The notes: a model not told the origin generated them from the sequence alone. A DNA stretch of 64,000 bases from Bradyrhizobium sp. CCBAU 53421 (GCF_015291625.1 NZ_CP030047.1:6138001-6202000), one strand, 5' to 3'; positions 54,256 to 63,301 are shown, counted from the stretch's first letter. Translations and numbers: made by a program.

Positions 54256-55479
54256 TCATTGCGATTGAGCGACGAGCGGGCACTGACTCTCCGACAACGG
54301 CTGCGCCGCCTCGGATGCCGGAATGACCTTCTCGATGGTGTAGTAGTCCCAGGGCTTCCTGACCTCGCCGGGGGCCTTGATGCTCGCCATGTAGAACGGA
54401 TGCATCAGCCAGCCGTCGGCGCGCACAAAACCGTTCTCGACATACATGTCGTTGACCGGCAGCTTCCGGATCTCGTCGGCGACCTTCAATCCGTCCAAGG
54501 TCTTGGCCGCAGCGACAGCCTGGAGATAGTGCAGCGTTCCCGAATAGACCGCGGCCTGATCCATGGTCGGCATCGCATGGTGCTGCCCGAAGAAGCGCTC
54601 CGACCAGGCACGGGTCTTGTCGGTGCGGTCCCAGTAGAACGGTGTTGCAAAGGTAAGACCCTGCACGTTGGCGATCCCAAGCGCGTGCACATTGGTGATG
54701 TAGGTCAGCGGCACCACGATGTGCTGCCCGCCCTCGGCGATGCCGAACTCCTTGGCCTGCTTCAGGGCGTTGGTGGTGTCCTCGGCGGCGGAGATCAACC
54801 AGATCACCTTGGCCTTTGACGCCACCGCCTGCAGCAGGAACGAGCTGAAGTCGGGATTGTTCTGCGGGAAGCGCACCGAGCCCAACACCTTGCCCCCGGC
54901 CGCCTTGATTGCACCCGCCGCAGCATCCTCCATCGCCTTGCCGAAGGAGTAGTCGGCCGAGAGAAAGAAGAACGTATCGAGCCCGCGCTCGATCAACGGT
55001 TTCGGCAGCGGCGCCGAAATGGCGTAAGCGTTGAGCGACCATGAGAACGCGGTCGCCGCGCAGGCCTGCTGAGTAATTGCCGGGCTTCCGGTCACGCCGT
55101 GGATGACGATCTTGTTGCGCGTCCGAGCCAGTTCCTGGACCGCGAGCGCCACCGCCGATTGCGCGACGTCGACGACGACGTCGGCGCCGCCATTGTCGAA
55201 CCAGTTGCGGGCGATCGCCGCGCCCACATCGGGCTTCGCCTGGTGATCGCCCGAAATGACCTCGACGGGACGATCCAGCACTCTGCCGCCGAAATCCTCG
55301 ACCGCCATCTTCGCGGCGAGCACCGAGCCCGGTCCCATGATGTCGCGGTACATCCCGGACATGTCGGTGAGCACGCCGATCCTGACCGGTTGCACATCCT
55401 CCGCCCGAAGCGGCGTCAGCATCGCGCTGCCGAACAGCAACGCGATCGCCGCATTTGTGGCTATTCGTTTCCTCGCCAT
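54256..55479 (-). CDS. LivK-type ABC transporter solute-binding protein (orphan)
   Basis: 407 residues from the ATG at 55479 (GAGGAT upstream). The signal peptide is cleaved after LRA (residue 26). The mature chain VRIGVLTDMSGMYRDIMGPGSVLAAKMAVEDFGG belongs to the type I binding proteins near the aromatic/branched-chain acid group. No permease or ATPase is present in the cluster. The frame is open upstream into the CoA-transferase region, but only as read-through. It is likely the uptake component for the acid handled by the flanking CoA-transferases. Confidence 0.92.
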   Translation of the reverse strand: MARKRIATNAAIALLFGSAMLTPLRAEDVQPVRIGVLTDMSGMYRDIMGPGSVLAAKMAVEDFGGRVLDRPVEVISGDHQAKPDVGAAIARNWFDNGGADVVVDVAQSAVALAVQELARTRNKIVIHGVTGSPAITQQACAATAFSWSLNAYAISAPLPKPLIERGLDTFFFLSADYSFGKAMEDAAAGAIKAAGGKVLGSVRFPQNNPDFSSFLLQAVASKAKVIWLISAAEDTTNALKQAKEFGIAEGGQHIVVPLTYITNVHALGIANVQGLTFATPFYWDRTDKTRAWSERFFGQHHAMPTMDQAAVYSGTLHYLQAVAAAKTLDGLKVADEIRKLPVNDMYVENGFVRADGWLMHPFYMASIKAPGEVRKPWDYYTIEKVIPASEAAQPLSESQCPLVAQSQ

Positions 55480-55535
55480 GACTATCCTCGATGCTCCCCG
55501 CTTGGGACGGCATGCATGTGCCGCCCTTCTTTGCT

Positions 55536-56798
55536 TCAGATGATCCGCCTGGACTTCAGGTCGTCGATCCGCTGCCCGGAGAGGCCGAGCAGACCGCCAT
55601 AGATCTCCTGATTGTTCTGCCCGAGCGTCGGCGCCGGCGCGGTGTATCCCTTGTGCGTCCGTCCCATCTTGATCGGAAACCCGGCGCCGATGACGCGCTG
55701 CTCCAGCGGTTCGGTCGGATGCACGACCGCCTGCAGCATGTCGCGGGCGCCGAGATGGTCCCAGGCGAGGATATCGTCGATGCCGCGGATCTGGCTCGCG
55801 GCGACATCGCCGCGATTGAGCGCCTCGATCGCCTCGGCCGTACTGCGGCCCAACGTCCATTCGCTGACGATGCCGTCGATGACCGCATTGTTGGCGACGC
55901 GCCAGCCGGTGTTCATGAACTTCGCGTCCGCGGCGAGGTCCAGCCGGTCCATCACGACGAGCAGCGCCAGCCAGTCTTCGTTGGTGGCGGCGCCGAGCGC
56001 GATCGCGCCGTCCCGCGTGGCATAGGTGTTGAAAGGCGAGAACCGCATGATGCGGTTGCCCTGCCGCGGCGCCATTCCCATCTGCGGATAGCAATCCAAC
56101 GGCTCGTCGAGCACCAGCGACAGCAGGCAGTCGGCCATCGCGACGTCGACGAACTGGCCGCGTCCCGACATGCGCTGCTCGGTCAACGCGGCGAGGATGC
56201 CGGAGACGGCAAACGCGCCGGTGATGCCATCGGCAAGCGCGGTGCCGGCCTTGCTGGGCCCGGCATTCGGCTCACCGGTGATCGACATCAATCCTGTGGC
56301 CGCCTGGATCATCAGGTCGTAGGCCTTGAGGCGCCGGTCGGCACCGGTCGAGCCGTAGCCGGTCAGCGCGCAATGCACGATCGCCGGGTTGACCTGGCGG
56401 TTCGCCTCGTAGTCGATGCCGAGCCGCTCGGCGGCGCCGGGACGCAGATTTTCCACCAGGATGTCCGACTTGCGCAGCAGGGCATGGAACAGCTCCATGC
56501 CCTCCGCCGTGCGCATGTTCAGCGTGATCGATTTCTTGTCGCGGCAGCGCTTCAGATAGGCGAGGCCGAGATCGCTGTCGTGCTCGCGGTCGAGCGAGAC
56601 GCCGTCCTTGCCGAGGAATGGCGGCCCGGTCATGGTGGGATCGCCCTGCTCCGGGGTGTCGATGCGAATGACCTCGGCGCCGAAGCCCGCCAGCATCAAG
56701 GTCGCGAACGGACCCGAATAGAACCGGGTGAGATCGAGAACGCGGACCCCGAGCAGCGCGCCCTGCCTCGTCATTGTCGGGCTCGCCGCCATCTGCAA
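55536..56798 (-). CDS. type III CoA-transferase (CaiB/BaiF family)
   Basis: 420 residues. GVRVLDLTRFYSGPFATLMLAGFGAEVIRID (in parts) is the N-terminus, and the catalytic aspartate is in LADGITG (about residue 190). It is only distantly similar to the enzyme at 51595, so the two probably use different acids. It is the first gene of the minus-strand cluster and diverges from a LysR gene. An ATG at residue 3 or 9 could also serve as the start. Confidence 0.92.
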   Translation of the reverse strand: MQMAASPTMTRQGALLGVRVLDLTRFYSGPFATLMLAGFGAEVIRIDTPEQGDPTMTGPPFLGKDGVSLDREHDSDLGLAYLKRCRDKKSITLNMRTAEGMELFHALLRKSDILVENLRPGAAERLGIDYEANRQVNPAIVHCALTGYGSTGADRRLKAYDLMIQAATGLMSITGEPNAGPSKAGTALADGITGAFAVSGILAALTEQRMSGRGQFVDVAMADCLLSLVLDEPLDCYPQMGMAPRQGNRIMRFSPFNTYATRDGAIALGAATNEDWLALLVVMDRLDLAADAKFMNTGWRVANNAVIDGIVSEWTLGRSTAEAIEALNRGDVAASQIRGIDDILAWDHLGARDMLQAVVHPTEPLEQRVIGAGFPIKMGRTHKGYTAPAPTLGQNNQEIYGGLLGLSGQRIDDLKSRRII

Positions 56799-56902
56799 TT
56801 TCCCTTCCCGCTTGCTGCGCTGTCGTTGTCTTCATCGTTGACGCCGCGGGCATATAGGTCAAATATTTTCCGATCCGGATTATTGATGCAGAAATGGAAT
56901 GA

Positions 56903-57832
56903 ATGATGCGCGAGCGACGCCCACGCGGGTTCGAGGTCAGCCTCAAACATCTTCGCGCCGCCAACTCGGTCGCGGTCTATGGCAGCTTCACCGCCGCTGC
57001 CGCCGACCTCGGCATGACCCAGTCGGCGGTGAGCCGTCTGGTGCTTCAGCTCGAACGACAGCTCGGCGTCTCGCTATTCCTCAGATCGACGCGCAATGTC
57101 ATCCTGACCGCACCGGGCCGCGAGTTCACGGCGTCGATACAGCGCCTGCTTGCCGATCTCGGCGCCCAGGTCGACAACGCCCGCGCGCTGGGCGAACAGA
57201 TCAAGGGGCGCCTGATCATCTCGTGCCTGTTGTCACTCACGCACCATGTGGTGCCGGAAGCCGTGCTGAAATACAGGAAGGCGCATCCCGGCGTCGAAAT
57301 CCACCTCCGCGAGGGTCTCGGCAGCCAAGTCTATGAGGACGTGCGCAGCGGCTTTGCCGACTTTGGCGTCGGCAACGTCACCGCGCTCGGCCAGGAGGTC
57401 GTCAGCGACGACGTGGTGCAGGAGTCCTGCTTCGCGATCCTGCCTTCGCGCCATCCCTTGCGAGACAAGAGCACGCTGAGCCTCCGCGAATTGCGCAACG
57501 AAGCGTTCGTCTCGCTTCCGACCGGCTCGGGCCTGCGGCAGCAGATCGACAGCGTCGCGACCGCCAGCGGCATCGTGCTCAAGCACAGCACCATCGTCGA
57601 GCAGTTCGGCACGCTCTACGACTTCGTCGGCGCCAATGTCGGCATCTCGATCGTTCCGGCCTCGGCGTTGCCGCCGCGCGCCCCGCGCGGCGTGATCGTC
57701 AAGCGCCTGGTCTCGCCGCCGCTGGTTCGCAAGATCGGAATCCTGCGGCTGAAGAACCGCCCGCTGACGCCGGCCGCGACCGGATTTCTGGATATCTTCC
57801 GGCCACTATTCCTGAGCGCATCACGGCGATAG
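56903..57832 (+). CDS. LysR-family transcriptional regulator
   Basis: 309 residues. The helix-turn-helix is at about 12-65 (FEVSLKHLRAANSVAVYGSFTAAAADLGMTQSAVSRLVLQLE, read in parts). The effector domain is of the CbbR/GbpR type. It starts at either of two adjacent ATGs. It diverges from the CoA-transferase cluster across 104 bp. The spacer holds TCCGATCCGGA at 56868-56878 (TCCG/CGGA arms) in an AT-rich context, a possible LysR site. It is the likely regulator of the 51.6-56.8 kb cluster. Confidence 0.92.
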   Translation: MMRERRPRGFEVSLKHLRAANSVAVYGSFTAAAADLGMTQSAVSRLVLQLERQLGVSLFLRSTRNVILTAPGREFTASIQRLLADLGAQVDNARALGEQIKGRLIISCLLSLTHHVVPEAVLKYRKAHPGVEIHLREGLGSQVYEDVRSGFADFGVGNVTALGQEVVSDDVVQESCFAILPSRHPLRDKSTLSLRELRNEAFVSLPTGSGLRQQIDSVATASGIVLKHSTIVEQFGTLYDFVGANVGISIVPASALPPRAPRGVIVKRLVSPPLVRKIGILRLKNRPLTPAATGFLDIFRPLFLSASRR

Positions 57833-57960
57833 CCCAACAATCCCAAGAATCATTTGAGATTCGCGGCGGAGCCTGATTAGGTTCGACGATGCCGTCTGCC
57901 CCGCGCCGCCATTGGTGCGCCTAGCGACGGCCATGCCGAACCGACAGGGCCCGACCACCG

Positions 57961-59007
57961 ATGAGCAAAGCGCGACGGACACGACCGACGATTCGTGACG
58001 TCGCGGCCGAGGCCGGCGTCTCCGTCTCGAGCGTCAGCCGCACGCTCAACGGCGGCATCTATACCAGCGCGGAACTGCATGCCCGCATCATGCGCGCGGT
58101 GAAGCGTCTCGGGTTCGAGCCCGACCAGGCGGCGCAGGCGCTGCGCTCGCGGGCCTCCAACACGATCGGCTGCATGGTGGCTGATTTCTCCAATCCGCAC
58201 TACACCGGGATGGTGAGCGCGGCGGAGGAGGAGTTCCAGCGCGCCGGCTTCCTCCTGATGCTGGCTGCGACCAAGCACGAGGAGGCGCGCGAGGCGGCGT
58301 TCCTGTCGGCGGTGCGGCGGCGCCAGATGGACGGATTGCTGCTGTTCGCCGGCGACAATTCCCACAAGGACTTCATGAAGGGGCTGGCCACGCTCGACCT
58401 GCCCTGCGTCACCGTCGATCGCGAGGTGCCGGATAGCGTCCCGGTTCGGGTCGATCATCGCGGCGGCGCGCTGGAGGCGACGCGCTATCTGATCAGCCTC
58501 GGCCATCGCCGGATCGCGCTGCTCACCGGCAGCGCCGCGGTGCTGCCGAGCACGGAGCGGCTCGCCGGCTACCGGCAGGCGCATCGGGAGGCGAAGATCG
58601 AGGTCGACCCGATCCTGATCCGCCCGCACGTGCAGGGCGCCAACACCGCCTTCAGCTCGGTGTGCCAGTTGCTGCAAATGACAAAACCGCCGACCGCGAT
58701 CATCTCGCTCGGCACCAGCATGCTGGCCGAGGTGCTGGAAGCAATCACCAGCAATGGCCTGCGCTATCCGCAGGACGTCTCGATCGTGTGCAGCGGCGAC
58801 ACCGATCTCGCCCGCCATGCGACGCCCGCGATCTCGGCCTTGAGCTGGGACATGAACGAGGTCGGCCGCACCGCCGCGCGGCTGCTGCTGGAGCGCATCC
58901 GCGACAACGACAAGGCCGGCAGCAGCGCCCCGGTGTTCCTGCCGACGCGCCTCATCCTGCGTCATTCCTGCGCCAAGCCGGCGACGCCCACGCGCGTACG
59001 GAAGTAG
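57961..59007 (+). CDS. LacI-family transcriptional regulator
   Basis: 348 residues. The LacI helix-turn-helix (PTIRDVAAEAGVSVSSVSRTLN) and hinge occupy about residues 7-65, including the hinge helix with QALRSRASNTIG. A periplasmic-binding-like effector domain follows (GCMVADFSNPHYTGMVSAAE; DGLLLFAGDN; PVRVDHRGGALEATRYLISLGHRRIALLTG in parts). The effector could be a sugar or other small molecule. LacI-type palindromes lie at 59028-59043 and 60840-60859, the second in the divergent promoter of the monooxygenase and a solute-binding protein gene. It is probably their repressor. Confidence 0.92.
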   Translation: MSKARRTRPTIRDVAAEAGVSVSSVSRTLNGGIYTSAELHARIMRAVKRLGFEPDQAAQALRSRASNTIGCMVADFSNPHYTGMVSAAEEEFQRAGFLLMLAATKHEEAREAAFLSAVRRRQMDGLLLFAGDNSHKDFMKGLATLDLPCVTVDREVPDSVPVRVDHRGGALEATRYLISLGHRRIALLTGSAAVLPSTERLAGYRQAHREAKIEVDPILIRPHVQGANTAFSSVCQLLQMTKPPTAIISLGTSMLAEVLEAITSNGLRYPQDVSIVCSGDTDLARHATPAISALSWDMNEVGRTAARLLLERIRDNDKAGSSAPVFLPTRLILRHSCAKPATPTRVRK

Positions 59008-59027
59008 TCCGGCGAAACGCCTGGATA

Positions 59028-59043
59028 CTGGAAACGGTTCCAG
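59028..59043. promoter_or_regulatory. imperfect LacI-type operator downstream of the LacI gene
   Basis: CTGGAAACGGTTCCAG matches 14 of 16 positions of a palindrome and shares CTGGAAACG with the perfect site at 60840-60859. It sits 20 bp behind the LacI stop and beyond the 3' end of the convergent monooxygenase gene, so it could be an auxiliary looping operator. Confidence 0.45.
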
Positions 59044-59060
59044 CGTCGCTCTATCCACGT

Positions 59061-59135
59061 CATTGCGAGCGAAGCGAAGCAATCCACTGCTGCCGAGCGT
59101 GCGGAACGGTGGATTGCTTCGCTGCGCTCGCAATG
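59061..59135. repeat. inverted repeat element between convergent genes
   Basis: Arms at 59061-59086 and 59110-59135 (26 bp, starting CATTGCGAGCGAAGCGAAGC) are reverse complements with one mismatch around a 23-bp loop. This looks like a dispersed palindromic element of Bradyrhizobium intergenic regions (from memory). Here it can act as a bidirectional terminator for the LacI and monooxygenase genes. Confidence 0.8.
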
Positions 59136-59154
59136 ACGGAGGCAGACGGCGCTC

Positions 59155-60786
59155 TCAGCACAGCACGAAACCCTCATAGCCACGCTGCGCAATCTGCGCG
59201 ATCCGATGCCGATAGCCCTGGCCGACATAGGGCATGAACACCCGCGGCTTGCCCGCGATGTTGGCGCCCTGGTACCAGGAATTGGCCTTCGGATAGAGCG
59301 TGCGGCTGGCGGCGTCGGCGACATGCGCCATCCAGGCGCGCTCGGCGTCGCGTTCCGGCTCGATCCGCGTCTGTCCCTTGGTACGCATGCTGCCGAGGCA
59401 GGCCGTGATCCATTCGACATGGTTCTCGCAGGCGTGGATCACATTGCCGATGACCGAAGGGCTACCCGGCCCGGTCACGACGAACAGGTTCGGAAAGCCC
59501 GACACCATCAGGCCGAGATAGGCGCGAGGGCCATCGGCCCAGGCCTCCTTCAACGTCGCGCCGTCCCGCCCGCGGATCTGCATCGCGGCGAGCGCCCCGG
59601 TCATCGCGTCATAGCCCGTCGCCAGCACCAGCGCATCGAGCGTAAAGGAGCGCGTCGCGGTCTCGACACCGGTCTCGGTGACCGTCGTCAAAGGCTCCTT
59701 GCGCAGATCGACCAGCTCGACATGCGGCAGATTGTAGGTCGCGAAATAGCCGGTATCGATGCAGATGCGCTTGACGCCGAGCGGATAATCCTTCGGCGAC
59801 AGCGCCTCCGCCGTCGCACTGTCGTGCACGATGCCGCGGATCTTGTCGCGGACGAAATCGCAGGCGACGTCGTTGACAGCCTCGTCGGTCAGGATGTTCG
59901 GGAACGCGGTCAGGATGCCGCCGCCGCCCTGCTCCCACAGCTGCTCGTAGCGCGCCCATTGCGCGTCACGCTCGGGCACCGGCGCGTCGAAGGCATTCGC
60001 AGGAACCCGTCCGAACTCCGGCGTCTCGAGGCTCTCGCGATATTTCGCGATCATGGGCTCGGCGGCGGCGATGTCGGAATCTGACAGCGGCGCATTCCGT
60101 GCAGGCACCGAGTAGTTCGGCGTGCGCTGGAATACGGTCAGGCGGCGTGCCGCCTTTGCGACCATCGGGATCGTCTGCACACCCGAGGAGCCGGTGCCGA
60201 TCACGGCGACGCGCAGCCCGGAAAAGTCGATCTCCCGATGCGGCCACTGCCCGGTGTGATAGACCGGCCCGCGAAAACGCTCGATGCCCGCGAGCTTCGG
60301 CTTGTTGGGAACCGAGAGATTGCCGGTCGCCATCACGCAAGTCGATGCGACGATGCAATCGCCGCGATCGGTGCGCACGGTCCAGCTCTCGCCTGCCTCG
60401 TCCCAGTCGGCATCAGTCACGCGGGTATCGAAGCGGATCAGCGAGCGCAGCTCAAAGCGGTCGGCGACATGCTGTGCGTAGCGCAGAATCTCCGGCTGGG
60501 CGGCGTACTTCTCGCTCCAGCGCCATTCCTGCCGCAGCTCCTCCGACCAGGTGTAGGAATAAAGCAGGCTCGGTATGTCGCAGCGTGCGCCGGGATAGCG
60601 ATTCCAGTACCAGGTGCCGCCGACGTCGGATGCGGCCTCGATGCCGATCACCTTCAGCCCGAGCTCGCGCAACCGGTAGATCGCATAGAGCCCGCCGAAG
60701 CCGGCGCCGACCACGACGGCATCGCATTCGGCGACCAATGGCGGCCTCGCGCCATGGTCCGGGCTCGTCTGCTCCAGTCTGCTCAT
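59155..60786 (-). CDS. flavin-containing Baeyer-Villiger-type monooxygenase
   Basis: 543 residues, the usual size of type I Baeyer-Villiger monooxygenases. FAD-binding GAGFGG is at 27-32, the BVMO fingerprint FRGPVYHTGQWP at 171-182 (FxGxxxHxxxWP exact), and NADPH-binding GTGSSG at 197-202. GGTWYWNRYPGARCD and the late ATGYD are also typical. It inserts oxygen next to a ketone to give an ester or lactone, in the cytosol. The exact substrate (cyclic, aryl or steroid ketone) cannot be told. It is expressed from a promoter carrying a perfect LacI-type operator. Confidence 0.93.
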   Translation of the reverse strand: MSRLEQTSPDHGARPPLVAECDAVVVGAGFGGLYAIYRLRELGLKVIGIEAASDVGGTWYWNRYPGARCDIPSLLYSYTWSEELRQEWRWSEKYAAQPEILRYAQHVADRFELRSLIRFDTRVTDADWDEAGESWTVRTDRGDCIVASTCVMATGNLSVPNKPKLAGIERFRGPVYHTGQWPHREIDFSGLRVAVIGTGSSGVQTIPMVAKAARRLTVFQRTPNYSVPARNAPLSDSDIAAAEPMIAKYRESLETPEFGRVPANAFDAPVPERDAQWARYEQLWEQGGGGILTAFPNILTDEAVNDVACDFVRDKIRGIVHDSATAEALSPKDYPLGVKRICIDTGYFATYNLPHVELVDLRKEPLTTVTETGVETATRSFTLDALVLATGYDAMTGALAAMQIRGRDGATLKEAWADGPRAYLGLMVSGFPNLFVVTGPGSPSVIGNVIHACENHVEWITACLGSMRTKGQTRIEPERDAERAWMAHVADAASRTLYPKANSWYQGANIAGKPRVFMPYVGQGYRHRIAQIAQRGYEGFVLC

Positions 60787-60839
60787 TTGTCACATCTCTC
60801 CGGCCGCAGGAATATTGCCATCGGTGGGAACGCACGCTA

Positions 60840-60859
60840 GTCTGGAAACGTTTCCAGAC
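60840..60859. promoter_or_regulatory. perfect LacI-type operator between monooxygenase and binding-protein genes
   Basis: GTCTGGAAACGTTTCCAGAC is a perfect 20-bp palindrome with the central CG step and GAAACGTTTC core usual for LacI-family sites. It lies 54 bp ahead of the monooxygenase start and 106 bp ahead of the solute-binding protein start, so one repressor could control both. Confidence 0.85.
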
Positions 60860-60964
60860 CGGAAGCGCATACGATAATTGTCGCCGGGCGTCAACGCACC
60901 GGCCCCGAAGGGAGCCGCGCGTACGTCACAAGGCGATCAGCTGATATCGGGGAGTAACTCAGGG

Positions 60965-62181
60965 ATGTTGAACGGTTTTCATCTTCGCGCGTGCGTAGCA
61001 ATTGCGGCGACGATCGGCGCGCTGTCGCCGGCGCTCGCGCAGAAGAACTACGGCCCGGGGGTCTCGGATTCCGAGATCAAGATCGGCAACATCATGCCCT
61101 ATAGCGGCCCTGCGTCCGCCTATGGCGCGATCGGCCGGACCGAGGCGGCCTATTTCAGGATGATCAACGACCAGGGCGGCATCAACGGACGCAAGATCAA
61201 CTTCGTCAGCTATGACGACGGCTTCTCGCCGCCGAAATCGGTCGAGCAGGCGCGCAAGCTGGTCGAGGGCGACGAGGTGCTGCTGGTGTTCCAGCCGCTC
61301 GGCACCGCGCCCAATGTCGCGATCCAGAAATACCTCAACGGCAAGAAGGTCCCTCACCTCTTCATCGCGTCGGGCGCGACGCGGTTCGGCGATCCCCAGG
61401 GCTTTCCTTGGACGATGGGCTGGCAGCCGAACTACCAGAGCGAAGGGCGGATCTACGCCAAATACATCCTCGACAAATTTCCGAACGGCAAGATCGCCGT
61501 GCTCTGGCAGAACGACGATGCCGGCAAGGATGCGCTCAAGGGGCTGCGCGACGGTCTCGGCGACAAGGCGAGCAGCATGATCGTCGCCGACAAGTCCTAC
61601 GAGCTGACCGATCCGACGCTGGATTCGCAGATCGTGGCGCTGCGGGCCTCCGGCGCCGACATCCTGTTCACTTGGGCGGCGCCGAAGGGCGCGGCGCAGA
61701 CCATCAAGAAGGTTGCCGAGCTCGGCTGGAAGCCGACCTTCTTCCTGACCTCGACCGCGACGTCGGTCGCCTCCGTCATGCGCGCCGCCGGCATCGAACA
61801 TTCGCAAGGGATCATCTCGGTCGCTTACCTCAAGGACCCGACCGACACGATCTGGAACGATGACGCCGAAACCAGGGAATGGCGCGCCTTCATGGACAAG
61901 TACATGCCCGACGGCGACAAGACCAACGGCAATCACGTCTATGGCTACGCCGCCGCGCAAACGCTCGCGCAGGTGCTGGGGCAATGCGGCGACGATCTGA
62001 CACGCGACAACGTGATGAAGCAGGCCGCCAGCCTGAAGGACTTTGCGCCGAAGATGATCCCAGGATCAACACCAGCACGACGGACTTCCGTCCGATCGAA
62101 CAGTCGCAGCTGATGCGGTTCGAAGGCGAGAGCTGGAAGCTGTTCGGCAACATCATCACCGGCGAGGTCGGCAGCGAATAG
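60965..62181 (+). pseudogene. LivK-type solute-binding protein gene with a C-terminal frameshift
   Basis: The ATG at 60965 (GGGGAG about 13 bases upstream) opens a solute-binding protein with a signal peptide cut after ALA (residue 25) and mature start NYGPGVSDSEIKIG. It is a close relative of the protein at 4211. The frame is normal to about position 62064 (FAPKMIPG). It then leaves the family and stops at 62113 as a 382-residue product with an odd Ser/Arg-rich tail (STPARRTSVRSNSRS). In the next frame, from 62065 to 62181, the expected C-terminus continues (INTSTTDFRPIEQSQLMRFE, then GESWKLFGNIITGE). A net loss of one base, or an equivalent change, near 62062-62064 explains this. It could be a real mutation or a sequencing error. 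Confidence 0.85.
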
Positions 62182-62294
62182 GGCCGCTCTGCTGTGCCCT
62201 CTATTCAATGAGATGTGGGACGAGACGCAAAGCTGGGGCAATTCGTGTCGCGAGAGCGCGCAAGTATGTCTCACAGACCGTGCAACAAACTCGA

Positions 62295-62418
62295 TGTCGT
62301 CCCTGCGAAAGCAGGGAGCCATAACCACAAATAGTCGTTATTGCGCAACGCCGGAACGACGGGTCCCCATCACAACACCCGCCGCGGAGTATGGGTCCCT
62401 GCTTTCGCAGGGACGACA
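62295..62418. repeat. inverted repeat element downstream of the binding-protein gene
   Basis: Arms at 62295-62323 and 62390-62418 (29 bp, starting TGTCGTCCCTGCGAAAGCAG) are reverse complements with one mismatch. They flank a 66-bp centre, and each arm holds its own short palindrome (CCCTGCGAAAGCAGGG). The sequence resembles a dispersed element of rhizobial genomes (from memory). It fills most of the 286-bp gap between convergent genes; nothing else is seen there. Confidence 0.8.
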
Positions 62419-62467
62419 CCGAACAAGCTGTTCGACGGCTGGATCAGAGCTCGCGCACTCCCCGCCT

Positions 62468-63301
62468 CTACCCGGCCGGCGTCAGGATCGCCTGCTGTGC
62501 CGCGTGCCAGCTCGCCTCGTCGGGCGCGCAGAGCAGGCCCCCGGTCAGGTTGACCGGCTTATAGGGCGATCCGTCGAAATGCGCGCTGTAGCCGCCGGCC
62601 TCGCGATGCAACAGCCAGCCCGCGGCGTGATCCCACGGCATCAGCTTGTTGTAGAACAACAGATGGCAATGGCCGGACGCTGCCATCCGATACTCATGCG
62701 CGGCGCATCGGAGCCAGGCGCTGGCGCCGAGCTTGGACAGATTGCCGTCGACAATTCCGCGCAGTGGCTCCGGCAGAAAGTTGACGCCAACCACCGCATC
62801 CATCTGCTTGACCGGCACCGCCGCGGCCACCTTCAAATCATGCCGCCTGCCGTCCGGCATCTCGAGCCACGCGCCCTCGCCGCGCAGCGCGAACGCGGTG
62901 TCGTTGCTGACGGGATCATGGATCGCACCGAATACGATCTCGCCGCGCACGGTAGCGGCCACCATGGTGCCGAACAGCGGCAGGCTCGAGGTGAAGTTTC
63001 TCGTGCCGTCGATCGGGTCGATGATGAAGGCGAGCTCCGCGGTTCCGATTTGACCGACCGCGGCCGGATCCCACGCCGTGGCCTCCTCGCCGATGATCAC
63101 GGCATTCGGAAACGCCCGGAGCAGCGCAGCCGAGATCGCCTGCTCGGCAAGCTCATCGGCTTCGGTCACGACGTCGAACGCCGATGTCTTGGTGCGGACC
63201 TCGATCTCCCGCACGCGGCGGAACCGCGGCATGATCTCGGTGCGCCCGACCTCGGCGAGGATGTTTCCGATGTTCAGCGCATCGGCATGGGACAGTTTCA
63301 C
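62468..63301 (-). CDS. inositol monophosphatase family protein
   Basis: 277 residues of the Mg2+/Li+-sensitive phosphatase family. Metal-binding motifs are GEE (71-73), DPIDGT (95-100) and PWDHAAG in the C-terminal part. Possible substrates are inositol phosphate, 3'-phosphoadenosine 5'-phosphate or histidinol phosphate; the sequence does not decide. It lies downstream of a sugar-type ABC permease on the same strand (57-bp gap), as often seen in sugar or polyol catabolic operons. Confidence 0.93.
   Translation of the reverse strand: MKLSHADALNIGNILAEVGRTEIMPRFRRVREIEVRTKTSAFDVVTEADELAEQAISAALLRAFPNAVIIGEEATAWDPAAVGQIGTAELAFIIDPIDGTRNFTSSLPLFGTMVAATVRGEIVFGAIHDPVSNDTAFALRGEGAWLEMPDGRRHDLKVAAAVPVKQMDAVVGVNFLPEPLRGIVDGNLSKLGASAWLRCAAHEYRMAASGHCHLLFYNKLMPWDHAAGWLLHREAGGYSAHFDGSPYKPVNLTGGLLCAPDEASWHAAQQAILTPAG

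Noticed and set aside
54256..56094. 612-codon minus-strand frame containing the solute-binding protein
   Set aside because: The upstream half overlaps the CoA-transferase in another frame. The signal peptide begins at 55479.
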